Below are positions 33,683-41,927 of a DNA stretch of 64,000 bases, piece after piece; the stretch's first letter is position 1; every line of letters begins with the position of its first letter. Below the pieces are notes generated by a model that did no database searches, was not told the DNA's origin, and worked only from the letters and a program-made list of their open reading frames with translations. A program made the translations under genes and the position numbers. Source of the stretch: Streptomyces sp. CC0208. Its GTDB lineage: Bacteria > Actinomycetota > Actinomycetes > Streptomycetales > Streptomycetaceae. The stretch covers positions 7,254,001 through 7,318,000 of the forward strand of contig NZ_CP031969.1 of the NCBI RefSeq assembly GCF_003443735.1, in the 5' to 3' direction.

Positions 33683-33724
33683 AATTCGGGCGTCCACTTG
33701 AGTAATTCGGGCGTCCATTTGAGT
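33683..33724. repeat. 21-bp tandem duplication
   Basis: AATTCGGGCGTCCACTTGAG plus T (33683-33703) is repeated at once (33704-33724) with one mismatch. It lies between two minus-strand genes, and no role is evident. The pattern fits a slippage duplication. Confidence 0.85.
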
Positions 33725-33744
33725 AAAGAGCCCAGCAGACGGCC

Positions 33745-33781
33745 GTGGCCGCCCCGGCCGGCGCTCACACGGGGCGGCCAC
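33745..33781 (-). terminator. Hairpin terminator after the duplicated-domain secreted protein
   Basis: GTGGCCGCCCC (33745-33755) pairs exactly with GGGGCGGCCAC (33771-33781) around a 15-base loop. It lies 14 bases beyond the stop of the minus-strand gene at 33795. Confidence 0.75.
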
Positions 33782-33794
33782 AGCGCCTGTCACG

Positions 33795-34697
33795 TCACTT
33801 GGTGAGCGTGCAGGCGGCCAGGGAGTCGAGACCCTGCGGCTTCTCCGCGGTCCGGCCGATGGAGATGGCGATGCGGTCGATGGTCGACTTCCGCTTGTCG
33901 GCCAGCGGGCCGAGGATCGCGTTCTGGACGAAGTTCGGTCCGCCCTGGCCGACGGTGTCGACCAGCCGCTTGTTCGCCTCGGCGATCTGCGTGTCGAGCA
34001 GCGCCAGGTTGCGGTCCACCTCGGCCTGCGCGGTGGCCGGGATCGCGGGCAGCTGCGAGGCCACGTCCGGGCAGGAGATGGCGCCCGCGCCTGCGGCCTC
34101 ACCCGTGTCTCCCGCGTTCCCCGCGTTCCCGGTCTCCTCGGCACCGGCCGCCTCGCTCGGTGTGGCCTCGGCCCCCGCACCGGCTCCGGCCTCCTCGCCC
34201 GCGCCCGCCTCCTCGCCCGCACCCGCCTGCGCACCGGTGTCGGCGGCGCCGCCCGCGTTGAGGGCGCAGGGGGCCAGCGCGTCCAGGCCCTGCGGCTTCT
34301 CCGCCGTACGGCCGATGGCGGTGGCGATGCGGTTGACCGTGGCGATCCGCTTGTCCTCCAGCGGGCCCAGGATGGCGTTCTGGACGAAGTTCGGTCCGCC
34401 CTGGCCGACCGTGTCGACGAGCCGCTTGTTGGCCTCGTCGATCTGGGTCTGGAGCAGGGTCAGGTTGCGGTCGACCTCGGCCTGCGCGGTGGCCGGGATC
34501 GCCGGCAGCTGCGAGGCCACGTCCGGGCACGTGATGGTGCCGGGGTCGGCCAGCGTGCGGGCGGTGGCGGTGCCGCTCTTGGAGGTCTCCCCGGCGAGGG
34601 CGGTACCGGCGACGATCGCCCCGGTCAGTGCCACGGCGGCGGCGCCGCCGATGATCGCCACGCGGCGCTTGTTGTACTTCGGAAGAGCCCTGGACAT
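33795..34697 (-). CDS. Secreted protein with two copies of an unrecognised two-cysteine domain
   Basis: A 300-residue exported protein. The signal peptide (RRVAIIGGAAAVALTGAIVA, cleaved near ALAGE) is followed by two copies of a domain of about 90 residues (about 53-146 and 205-298). Each starts CPDVASQLPAIPATAQAEVD, runs through KRLVDTVGQGGPNFVQNAIL and GRTAEKPQGLD, and ends with a second Cys (APCAL or AACTL). The two Cys per copy probably pair. The copies are joined by an Ala/Gly/Glu linker of about 55 residues (AGAGEEAGAGEEAGAGAG). No enzymatic motif is seen and the function is unknown. It is a single gene, divergent from argH. Confidence 0.8.
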   Translation of the reverse strand: MSRALPKYNKRRVAIIGGAAAVALTGAIVAGTALAGETSKSGTATARTLADPGTITCPDVASQLPAIPATAQAEVDRNLTLLQTQIDEANKRLVDTVGQGGPNFVQNAILGPLEDKRIATVNRIATAIGRTAEKPQGLDALAPCALNAGGAADTGAQAGAGEEAGAGEEAGAGAGAEATPSEAAGAEETGNAGNAGDTGEAAGAGAISCPDVASQLPAIPATAQAEVDRNLALLDTQIAEANKRLVDTVGQGGPNFVQNAILGPLADKRKSTIDRIAISIGRTAEKPQGLDSLAACTLTK

Positions 34698-34825
34698 GCG
34701 GATGCCTCACTCGGGTCGGGAGTGGTCTGTGTTCACAACGCGGCGCCTGCGTTCGGCGTGGAATACGGGCAAGCGGTTTCCGGTGTTCAAAGGGACCGCA
34801 AATTCTCCGCCGCCCCGAGCCCGAA

Positions 34826-34861
34826 TTGACGAATCATGCAGAGCTCTGCATAATCATGCAG
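34826..34861 (+). promoter_or_regulatory. argH promoter with ARG boxes
   Basis: TTGACG (34826-34831), 17-base spacer, CATAAT (34849-34854). The dyad ATGCA-N6-TGCAT (34836-34851) occupies the spacer, and a further half site ATGCA follows at 34856-34860. The geometry is the same as at argC, so ArgR should block polymerase binding directly. Confidence 0.82.
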
Positions 34862-34894
34862 GACGTTGGAGTGCAGCGGTGAGGAGCAACGCAA

Positions 34895-36319
34895 GTGAGC
34901 AGCAACAGCGGTGACGTCCGGCTCTGGGGCGGTCGTTTCGCCGACGGTCCCGCCGAGGCGCTGGCGAAGCTGTCCGCGTCCGTCCACTTCGACTGGCGCC
35001 TCGCGCCGTACGACATCGCCGGTTCCCGTGCCCACGCGCGCGTGCTGCACAAGGCGGGCCTCCTGAGCGAGGACGAGCTCCAGCGCATGCTCGCCGGGCT
35101 CGACCAGCTGGAGGCCGACGTGGCCGACGGCTCCTTCGTGGGCACGATCGCCGACGAGGACTGCCACACCGCCCTGGAGCGGGGCCTGCTGGAGCGGGTC
35201 GGCCCCGACCTCGGCGGCAAGCTGCGCGCCGGCCGCTCCCGCAACGACCAGATCGCGACCCTCTTCCGCATGTACCTGCGGGACCACGCCCGGATCATCG
35301 GCGGTCTGATCGCCGAGCTCCAGGACGCCCTGATCGGCCTGGCGGAGGCCCACCCGGACGTGGCGATGCCCGGCCGCACCCACCTCCAGCACGCCCAGCC
35401 GGTGCTGTTCGCCCACCACGTCCTGGCCCACGTCCAGTCGCTGTCCCGGGACGCGGAGCGGCTGCGCCAGTGGGACGAGCGCACGGCCGTCTCGCCGTAC
35501 GGCTCGGGTGCCCTGGCCGGTTCCTCCCTGGGCCTGGATCCGGAGGCGGTCGCGAAGGACCTCGGCTTCGAGCACGGCAGCGTCGGCAACTCCATCGACG
35601 GCACGGCCTCCCGTGACTTCGTCGCCGAGTTCGCCTTCATCACCGCGATGATCGGCGTCAACCTCTCCCGGATCGCCGAGGAGATCATCATCTGGAACAC
35701 GAAGGAGTTCTCCTTCGTGACCCTGCACGACGCGTTCTCCACGGGCTCGTCGATCATGCCGCAGAAGAAGAACCCGGACATCGCGGAGCTGGCGCGCGGC
35801 AAGAGCGGCCGTCTGATCGGCAACCTGACGGGTCTGATGGCGACCCTGAAGGCCCTCCCGCTCGCCTACAACCGCGACCTCCAGGAGGACAAGGAGCCGG
35901 TCTTCGACTCCTGCGACCAGCTGGAGGTCCTGCTCCCCGCCTTCACCGGCATGATGGCGACCCTCACGGTCAACCGCGAGCGCATGGAGGAACTGGCCCC
36001 GGCCGGCTTCTCCCTCGCCACCGACATCGCCGAGTGGCTGGTCAGGCAGGGCGTGCCCTTCCGTGTGGCCCACGAGGTCGCCGGCGAGTGCGTCAAGGCG
36101 GCGGAGGCCGAGGGCAAGGAGCTGAACGACCTGACGGACGACCAGTTCGCCAAGATCTCCAGCCATCTGACCCCCGAGGTGCGGACCGTCCTCAACGTCC
36201 GGGGCGCGCTCGCGTCCCGCAACGGCCGGGGTGGCACGGCCCCGAGCGCGGTGGCGGTCCAGCTGACAGAGGTGAAGGCGAACGTGGCAGCTCAACACCA
36301 GTGGGCCAAGCGCCTTTAG
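34895..36319 (+). CDS. argH: Argininosuccinate lyase
   Basis: The last step of arginine synthesis, splitting argininosuccinate to arginine and fumarate. 474 residues, fumarase/aspartase superfamily. Motifs: LWGGRFADGPAEALAKLSAS, AGRSRNDQIAT, PGRTHLQHAQPVLFAHH, and the signature loop GSSIMPQKKNPD. GTG 34895 has GAGGAG upstream. It is controlled by its own ARG box, separately from argCJBDR. Its TAG stop codon lies within the beginning of a dispersed repeat. Confidence 0.97.
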   Translation: MSSNSGDVRLWGGRFADGPAEALAKLSASVHFDWRLAPYDIAGSRAHARVLHKAGLLSEDELQRMLAGLDQLEADVADGSFVGTIADEDCHTALERGLLERVGPDLGGKLRAGRSRNDQIATLFRMYLRDHARIIGGLIAELQDALIGLAEAHPDVAMPGRTHLQHAQPVLFAHHVLAHVQSLSRDAERLRQWDERTAVSPYGSGALAGSSLGLDPEAVAKDLGFEHGSVGNSIDGTASRDFVAEFAFITAMIGVNLSRIAEEIIIWNTKEFSFVTLHDAFSTGSSIMPQKKNPDIAELARGKSGRLIGNLTGLMATLKALPLAYNRDLQEDKEPVFDSCDQLEVLLPAFTGMMATLTVNRERMEELAPAGFSLATDIAEWLVRQGVPFRVAHEVAGECVKAAEAEGKELNDLTDDQFAKISSHLTPEVRTVLNVRGALASRNGRGGTAPSAVAVQLTEVKANVAAQHQWAKRL

Positions 36320-36395
36320 GGGCGCGGGGCTGTATCGATGTGCGGCTCCGCCGCGTGGGCGCGAGCAACCACAACTGCTCCCGCACCCGCCGAAG
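36313..36395 (+). repeat. Dispersed 3'-end repeat, copy C (variant type)
   Basis: TTTAGGGGCGCGGGGCTGTA, then TCGATGTGCGGCTCCGCCGC. The argH stop TAG is part of the repeat. It is close to copy B at 25795-25861. Confidence 0.8.
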
Positions 36396-36449
36396 CACCG
36401 CACACCCCGCCTCCTGAGGCGAAAGGGCATCCCGAGTTACGTTGTCGGT

Positions 36450-37421
36450 ATGCCCTTCGCCCGCCTCGCCTCCGCCACCACCCCCACCTGCCACATCGGC
36501 CTCGGCCTCGCCGCAGTGGGCCGCCCCGGCTACATCAACCTCGGCCGGGACGAAGACCTGGGAGCCGACCGGAGTGTCGAGAGGCTCCGCACCCGTACCC
36601 ACGAACTCCTCGACGCCGCCTACTTCCAGGGTGTCCGCTACTTCGACGTGGCCCGCTCCTACGGCCGCTCCGAGGAGTTCCTCGCGGACTGGCTCGACAA
36701 GAACCCCAGCCGAGACGACGTGGTCGTCGGCAGCAAGTGGGGCTACACCTACACCGCCGACTGGACCACCGACGCCGAGAAGCACGAGGTCAAGGACCAC
36801 GGCGTCCGGACCTACGACCGTCAGCGCGCCGAGACCGCCGAGCTCCTCGGTGACCGCCTGGACCTCTACCAGATCCACTCGGTGACCCCGGACAGCCCGG
36901 CCCTCACCGACAAGGAACTCCACGCGAGGCTCGCGGAGGCGGCCGCCCAGGGCACCACGATCGGCTTCTCGACCAGCGGTCCCGCCCAGGCGGACGCCAT
37001 CCGTGCCGCCCTCGCCGTGACGGTCGACGCTGAGCCTCTCTTCCGTACCGTCCAGTCGACGTACAACGCCCTGGAGACCTCGGCCGGCCCCGCCCTGGCC
37101 GAGGCCCACGACGCCGGTCTCACGGTGATCGTCAAGGAGGGCATGGCCAACGGCAGGCTCGCCGCGCCGCACGCCCCGGACGCTCTGCGGGCGGTGGCCG
37201 AGGAGATGTCCCTGGGCTGTGACGCCGTGGCCCTCGCACTCGTGCTGCGTCAGCCCTGGGCCGGAGTCGTTCTCTCGGGAGCCGCCACCACCGTCCAGCT
37301 CGCGTCCAACCTGCACGCTGCCGTCGTGGACCTGGACGACGCACAGCTGTCCCGGCTCGCGGAACTGGTGGAGGAGCCGCAGGAGTACTGGGAGCGGCGC
37401 GGGCAGCTGCCCTGGCACTGA
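36450..37421 (+). CDS. Aldo/keto reductase
   Basis: A 323-residue NADPH-type TIM-barrel oxidoreductase. The catalytic tetrad is visible: Asp and Tyr in VRYFDVARSYGRSEEF, Lys in VVGSKWGY, His in LYQIHSVTP. Cofactor-side motifs GFSTSGPAQ and VLSGAATTVQLASNL are present. The substrate is unknown. There is no ribosome site before ATG 36450, so the transcript may be leaderless. It is a single gene upstream of a TetR/efflux pair. Confidence 0.9.
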   Translation: MPFARLASATTPTCHIGLGLAAVGRPGYINLGRDEDLGADRSVERLRTRTHELLDAAYFQGVRYFDVARSYGRSEEFLADWLDKNPSRDDVVVGSKWGYTYTADWTTDAEKHEVKDHGVRTYDRQRAETAELLGDRLDLYQIHSVTPDSPALTDKELHARLAEAAAQGTTIGFSTSGPAQADAIRAALAVTVDAEPLFRTVQSTYNALETSAGPALAEAHDAGLTVIVKEGMANGRLAAPHAPDALRAVAEEMSLGCDAVALALVLRQPWAGVVLSGAATTVQLASNLHAAVVDLDDAQLSRLAELVEEPQEYWERRGQLPWH

Positions 37422-37458
37422 GAAAAGCCACCTCGACGAACGTAGTGAGACGCCCGCA

Positions 37459-37490
37459 CCTCGTGTGAGACAAAAATGTCTCACACGAGG
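37459..37490 (+). promoter_or_regulatory. Perfect TetR-type operator overlapping the efflux promoter
   Basis: CCTCGTGTGAGACA (37459-37472), AAAA, then the exact complement (37477-37490). TATTCT (37491-37496) follows, and GAGACA inside the left arm is a plausible -35 box. The ATG is at 37503, so the message is probably leaderless. Binding of the downstream TetR protein would block its own transcription and that of the MFS pump. Confidence 0.8.
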
Positions 37491-37502
37491 TATTCTCGTC
37501 TC

Positions 37503-38066
37503 ATGGCTGTCGATCGTGACCACGTGCTGCGCAGTGCCGCGGCCCTGCTGACCCGCAAATCCACCGCGACCATGGACGAGGTCGCCAAGGCCGCGGGGAT
37601 CAGCCGGGCCACGCTGCACCGCCACTTCGCGGGACGGGACGCGCTCGTCCGGGCGCTGGAGGAGCACGGCATCGCCGAGTGCGAGGCGGCGCTCGACGCG
37701 GCGCGCCTCGACGAGGGGCTCGCGAGCGACGCCGTACGCAGGCTCGTGCGGGAGATCGAACCCGTCGCCGGGCTGCTGGCCTTCCTCTACGGCGAGAACG
37801 AGCTGTGGGAGGACGGCGGAGGCGACTCCTGGTCACGACTGGACCTCCGGATCGCCTCGGTGTTCGTGCGCGGCCAGCAGAACGGCGAGTTCCGTATCGA
37901 CCTCAGCCCGGTCTGGCTCACCGAAGCGCTCTACGGACTGGTCGCCTCGTGCGCCTGGGCCGCTCAGGCGGGCCGCGTGGCTCCCAAGGACTTCACCCAC
38001 ATGATCACCGAGCTGCTGCTCGGTGGCGCACTACGTCATTCCGCACGACCGAGAGAGGAATCATGA
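37503..38066 (+). CDS. TetR-family repressor
   Basis: A 187-residue regulator with an N-terminal helix-turn-helix (TMDEVAKAAGISRATLHRHF, about residues 20-42) and a helical ligand-binding domain (LLAFLYGENELWEDGGGD, VWLTEALYGLVASCAWA). ATG 37503 is chosen because a longer reading would translate the operator palindrome. The stop overlaps the ATG of the MFS gene (ATGA), so repressor and pump form one autoregulated unit. Confidence 0.93.
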   Translation: MAVDRDHVLRSAAALLTRKSTATMDEVAKAAGISRATLHRHFAGRDALVRALEEHGIAECEAALDAARLDEGLASDAVRRLVREIEPVAGLLAFLYGENELWEDGGGDSWSRLDLRIASVFVRGQQNGEFRIDLSPVWLTEALYGLVASCAWAAQAGRVAPKDFTHMITELLLGGALRHSARPREES

Positions 38067-39586
38067 CCAGCACCCTGCAGCCGGCGACCACGACCGAGGC
38101 GGTGAAGCGTCCCGGCCGTTGGCTCGCGCTGTCCGTCCTGGTGCTCGCCGTGCTGCTGGTGGCCGTCGACGCGACCGTCCTCGGCCTCGCGACCCCGTAC
38201 ATCAGCGAGGACCTGAGGCCCACCGGGACCCAGCTCCTGTGGATCGGTGACGTCTACTCGTTCGTCATCGCGGGCCTGCTGGTGTCGATGGGCAGCCTCG
38301 GCGACCGCATCGGCCGCAAGCGGATCCTGCTGCTGGGCGCGACGGCGTTCGGCGCGCTGTCGGTCCTCAACGCCTACGCGACGACACCGGAGTTGCTGAT
38401 CCTGGCCCGGGCGCTGCTCGGCGTCGCCGGCGCGACGCTGATGCCTGCCACCCTGGCCCTGATCCGCAACCTCTTCCACGACCCGCGCGAACGCAGCCTC
38501 GCCGTCGGCGTCTGGGGCGCGACCGCCTCGGCCGGTACGGCGATCGGCCCGATCGTCGGCGGCTTCCTCCTCGAACACTTCTGGTGGGGTTCGGTCTTCC
38601 TGATCAACCTGCCGGTGATGGCGGTCCTGGTCCTCGTCGGCGTCAAACTGCTGCCGGAGTCCCGCAATCCGAACCCGGGTCCCTGGGACATGGCCAGCGT
38701 GGCACTGTCCCTGGTCGGCATGATCGGCGTGGTCTACGCGGTCAAGGAGTTCGCCGCGCACGGCGTCACCTGGGAGCCGCTGGCCGCGGGCGCCCTGGGC
38801 GCGGCAGCGCTCTACGCCTTCGTCCGCCGCCAGTTGACCCTCCCGGCCCCCCTCCTGGACATGCGCCTCTTTCGCAACCACGGCTTCAGCGGCGCCGTGC
38901 TGGCCGACCTGCTCACCATCCTCGGCCTGTCCGGCCTGGTCTTCTTCCTCTCCCAGTACCTGCAACTCGTGCAGGGTATGGGCCCGTTGAAGGCGGGCCT
39001 GGCGGAACTCCCGGCCGCGGTGGGCGCGGTGGCGGCGGGCCTGGTGGCCGGTACGGTCGCCCGCAGGTACTCGGTACGCGCGGTGGTCTCCGGCGGCCTC
39101 GCGGCCATAGGGCTGGCCCTGGCGTCCCTGACGCTGCTCGACCAGTCCACGGGCTACCCGATCCTGGGCGCGGCCCTGCTGGTGGTCGGCGTGGGCGCGG
39201 GCTTCTCGTTCACCGTGACGGCGGACGTGATCCTGTCGAGCGTCCCGAAGGAACAGGCGGGCGCGGCGTCGGCGGTCTCGGAGACGGCGTACGAGCTGGG
39301 TGCTGCTCTGGGCATCGCCGTACTGGGCTCGATCGTGACGGGCGTGTACCGGGGCTTCAGCGGTCCGACGGGTACACCGGCCGGAGCGCACGAGTCACTG
39401 GGCGGCGCAGTGGAGGCGGCGTCCGGGCTGCCGTCGAACACGGCTCAGGAGTTGCTGTCGTCAGCCCGAGAAGCCTTTGTGGACGGCCTCACCATCGCCG
39501 CCGGAGCAGGAGCAGCAGTCCTCCTGGCGACAGCGGCGACAGCGTGGGTCATGCTGAGGAACCAACGGCTGGACAGGGGTATTTAG
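38063..39586 (+). CDS. MFS efflux pump, DHA2 (EmrB/QacA) type
   Basis: A 507-residue proton-driven exporter with about 14 membrane helices. MFS motifs: GSLGDRIGRKRILLLGATAF (motif A) and GVWGATASAGTAIGPIVGGF (motif C, antiporter type). It is likely to expel a hydrophobic or cationic compound sensed by the adjacent TetR protein. GAGAGAGG precedes ATG 38063. The TAG stop is formed by the start of a dispersed repeat. Confidence 0.93.
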   Translation: MTSTLQPATTTEAVKRPGRWLALSVLVLAVLLVAVDATVLGLATPYISEDLRPTGTQLLWIGDVYSFVIAGLLVSMGSLGDRIGRKRILLLGATAFGALSVLNAYATTPELLILARALLGVAGATLMPATLALIRNLFHDPRERSLAVGVWGATASAGTAIGPIVGGFLLEHFWWGSVFLINLPVMAVLVLVGVKLLPESRNPNPGPWDMASVALSLVGMIGVVYAVKEFAAHGVTWEPLAAGALGAAALYAFVRRQLTLPAPLLDMRLFRNHGFSGAVLADLLTILGLSGLVFFLSQYLQLVQGMGPLKAGLAELPAAVGAVAAGLVAGTVARRYSVRAVVSGGLAAIGLALASLTLLDQSTGYPILGAALLVVGVGAGFSFTVTADVILSSVPKEQAGAASAVSETAYELGAALGIAVLGSIVTGVYRGFSGPTGTPAGAHESLGGAVEAASGLPSNTAQELLSSAREAFVDGLTIAAGAGAAVLLATAATAWVMLRNQRLDRGI

Positions 39587-39640
39587 GGGCGCGGGGAACT
39601 GCGCGAGAAGCCCCACTAACCCGCGCCCGACGACGAACCG
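39582..39640 (+). repeat. Dispersed 3'-end repeat, copy D
   Basis: TTTAGGGGCGCGGGGAACTG, then CGCGAGAAGCCCCAC. It supplies the MFS stop codon and fills the convergent gap to plsC. Confidence 0.8.
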
Positions 39641-39641
39641 G

Positions 39642-40313
39642 CTACGCGGCCTTCGCCTTCGTCGCATACATGTCCACGTACTCCTGCCCGGACAGTCGCA
39701 TGACCTCGGTCATCACGGAGTCCGTCACGGCCCGCAGCACATAGCGGTCCCGGTCCATCCCGTCGTAGCGGGAGAACTCCATCGCCTCACCGAACCGAAC
39801 CGTCACACGCCCCGGACGCGGCATCCCCGCACCCCCCGGCTGCAACTTGTCCGTGCCGATCATCGCGAAGGGGACCACCGGCGCACCCGTCATCAGCGTC
39901 AGACGGGCGATACCCGTACGCCCCCGGTACAGCCGGCCGTCGGGGGAGCGGGTCCCCTCGGGGTAGATCCCGAAGACCTTCCCCTCCTCAAGGACCCGTC
40001 GACCGGTCATCAGCGCGGCCACGCCCCCGCGGCCGCCGTCGCGGTCCACCGGGATCATGCCGACACCGGTGAAGAACCAGGCCATGAACCGGCCCTTGAG
40101 GGACGTGCCGGTGACGTACTCGTCCTTGCCGATGAAGAACACCTGCCGGTCGCAGACCAGGGGAAGGATCATCGAGTCGATGAAGGTGAGGTGATTGCCG
40201 GCCAGGATGACCGGACCGTCGCCCGGGATGTGCTCCGCGCCCTCCACCTGTGGGCGGAACATCAGGCGCATGATCGGTCCGAGCACTGCCTTGATGAGCG
40301 CGAAGCGGGACAA
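39642..40313 (-). CDS. 1-acyl-sn-glycerol-3-phosphate acyltransferase (PlsC family)
   Basis: A membrane-associated acyltransferase making phosphatidic acid. The 223-residue protein has the HX4D active-site motif GNHLTFIDSM, the phosphate-binding IYPEGTRSPDGR, and FTGVGMIPVDRDGG. TTG 40313 is proposed (protein start SRFALIKAVLGPIMRLMF) because GGAGGG lies five bases upstream; ATG 40376 is possible but has no ribosome site. It is divergent from glpQ1, with a PHO-box-like array between them. Confidence 0.87.
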   Translation of the reverse strand: MSRFALIKAVLGPIMRLMFRPQVEGAEHIPGDGPVILAGNHLTFIDSMILPLVCDRQVFFIGKDEYVTGTSLKGRFMAWFFTGVGMIPVDRDGGRGGVAALMTGRRVLEEGKVFGIYPEGTRSPDGRLYRGRTGIARLTLMTGAPVVPFAMIGTDKLQPGGAGMPRPGRVTVRFGEAMEFSRYDGMDRDRYVLRAVTDSVMTEVMRLSGQEYVDMYATKAKAA

Positions 40314-40416
40314 CGGGCCCTCCGGTGTCAAGAGAACGACCAGGGAAACTGTATGAGTCTGTGCAGGTGAGGACATTACTCGCGGCTCGGGGGGTCGTGC
40401 ACATCGGGCACCCGGG

Positions 40417-40466
40417 GTTCACCGAGGTCTTACGCACTGTTGACACTCGTTTACCTGCGGTTGAAC
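40417..40466. promoter_or_regulatory. PHO-box-like array of GTTCACC direct repeats
   Basis: Five 7-base units at 10-12-base spacing: GTTCACC (40417), GTCTTAC (40427), GTTGACA (40439), GTTTACC (40449), GTTGAAC (40460). The Streptomyces PhoP direct-repeat unit is close to GTTCACC every 11 bases. It lies about 220 bases before the glycerophosphodiesterase gene. The rest of the 370-base gap shows nothing recognisable. Confidence 0.6.
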
Positions 40467-40684
40467 CCCGTTGCCTCCCGGAAACCCGGGCGGAACGATG
40501 TGACGGAGGTCGCCCCGGTCGACGCGTACCCCGCCGCTCCGCCCTGAAGCCGACGAACCATCAGACATCTGTTCCCGTACGACATCCCGCGTCACCCGCG
40601 TGTTCCGCCGGAGGTCTCCCGCCCGTCACGGACCCGGACCTACGATCGGCCCGCATCGAAGAGGCGACGGCAGGAGGGGTCCCC

Positions 40685-41851
40685 ATGGGATCGCAGGACG
40701 AGCACACGGACGGCACCGGACGACGGGCACTTCTCGGGGCCGCGATGTTCGGCGCCGGGGGAGCCGTCCTCGGTCTCTCCGGTACGGCGAGAGCCGCGAC
40801 CGCCGGATCCGCCGGGCACGGCGGCGGGCTGAAGAGCCTGCCCGTGCCGACGATCATCGGCCATCGGGGTGCCAGCGGCTACCGCCCCGAGCACACCTTC
40901 GGCTCCTACCAGCTCGCCCTCGACCTGGGCGCCGACATCGTCGAGGCCGGCGACCTCGTCCCCACCAGAGACGGTCACCTCGTCTGCCGCCACGAACCGG
41001 AGATCGGCGGCACGACCGACGTCGCCGACCACAAGGAGTTCGCCGACCGCAAGAAGACCAAGGTCCTCGACGGCGTCTCCACCACCGGCTGGTTCACCGA
41101 GGACTTCACGCTCGCCGAGCTCAAGACGCTCCGCGCGATCGAGCGCATCCCGGCCAACCGCCCGCACAACACGCTCTACAACGGCCGCTGGGAGATCCCC
41201 ACCTTCGAGGAAGTCCTCAAGTGGCAGGACGAGCAGACCCGCAGGCGCGGCAAGCAGGTCTGGATCTACCCCGAGACCAAGCACCCCACCTACTTCCGGG
41301 GGCTCGGCCTGGGCCTGGAGGAGCGGGTCGCGAAGCTTCTGCACAAGCACGGCAAGGCCAGGCGCAACTCCCCGGTCATCCTCCAGTCCTTCGAGCCGAC
41401 CAGCATCCAGCGCCTGAACAAGCTCGTCGACAACCCCCTGGTCGTCCTCCTGTCCGCCGCGAACACCCGCCCCTGGGACTTCGTCGCCACGGGCGACCCG
41501 CGCACGGTCGCCGACCTGATCACCCCCAAGGGCCTCAGGGAGATCGCGGGCTACGCCCAGGGCATCGGCCCGACCCTCGACCTGGTCATCACCAAGAAGG
41601 CCGACGGCAGCCTCGACACGGAGACCACCCTGGTCACCGACGCGCACAAGGTCGGGCTGATCCTGCACCCCTACACCATGCGCAACGAGAACCCCTTCCT
41701 GCCGGCGGAGTACCGCAAGGGCACGGACGCGGACGCCTACGGAGACGCCTTCGGCGCGTTCAAGCGGTACTTCGCCACCGGTATCGACGGCGTCTTCACC
41801 GACAACGCGGACACCGGAGTCCTGGCGCGTGAGGACTTCGTCAACGGCTGA
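40685..41851 (+). CDS. glpQ1: Secreted glycerophosphodiester phosphodiesterase (GlpQ1-like)
   Basis: Hydrolyses glycerophosphodiesters to glycerol-3-phosphate and an alcohol outside the membrane, scavenging phosphate and carbon. The 388-residue precursor has a twin-arginine-like signal (GRRALLGAAMFGAGGAVLG, cleaved near TARAAT). The GDPD barrel follows with catalytic IIGHRGASGYRPEHT, LVPTRDGHLVCRHEPEI and IYPETKHPTY. CAGGAGGGG precedes ATG 40685. In S. coelicolor the glpQ1 gene near argH is PhoP-controlled; position and the upstream repeat array agree with that assignment. Confidence 0.88.
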   Translation: MGSQDEHTDGTGRRALLGAAMFGAGGAVLGLSGTARAATAGSAGHGGGLKSLPVPTIIGHRGASGYRPEHTFGSYQLALDLGADIVEAGDLVPTRDGHLVCRHEPEIGGTTDVADHKEFADRKKTKVLDGVSTTGWFTEDFTLAELKTLRAIERIPANRPHNTLYNGRWEIPTFEEVLKWQDEQTRRRGKQVWIYPETKHPTYFRGLGLGLEERVAKLLHKHGKARRNSPVILQSFEPTSIQRLNKLVDNPLVVLLSAANTRPWDFVATGDPRTVADLITPKGLREIAGYAQGIGPTLDLVITKKADGSLDTETTLVTDAHKVGLILHPYTMRNENPFLPAEYRKGTDADAYGDAFGAFKRYFATGIDGVFTDNADTGVLAREDFVNG

Positions 41852-41927
41852 GCCGACGGCCCCCCGATGGGGGTGACTTACGGCCGCCCGGGCAACCCAC
41901 GACCCGGGCGGCCGGGTCGTACCGCAT

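Noticed and set aside
34099..34710. Alternative minus-strand frame inside the duplicated-domain secreted protein
   Set aside because: Arg/Gly/His-rich shadow; the other frame has a signal peptide and two conserved domain copies.
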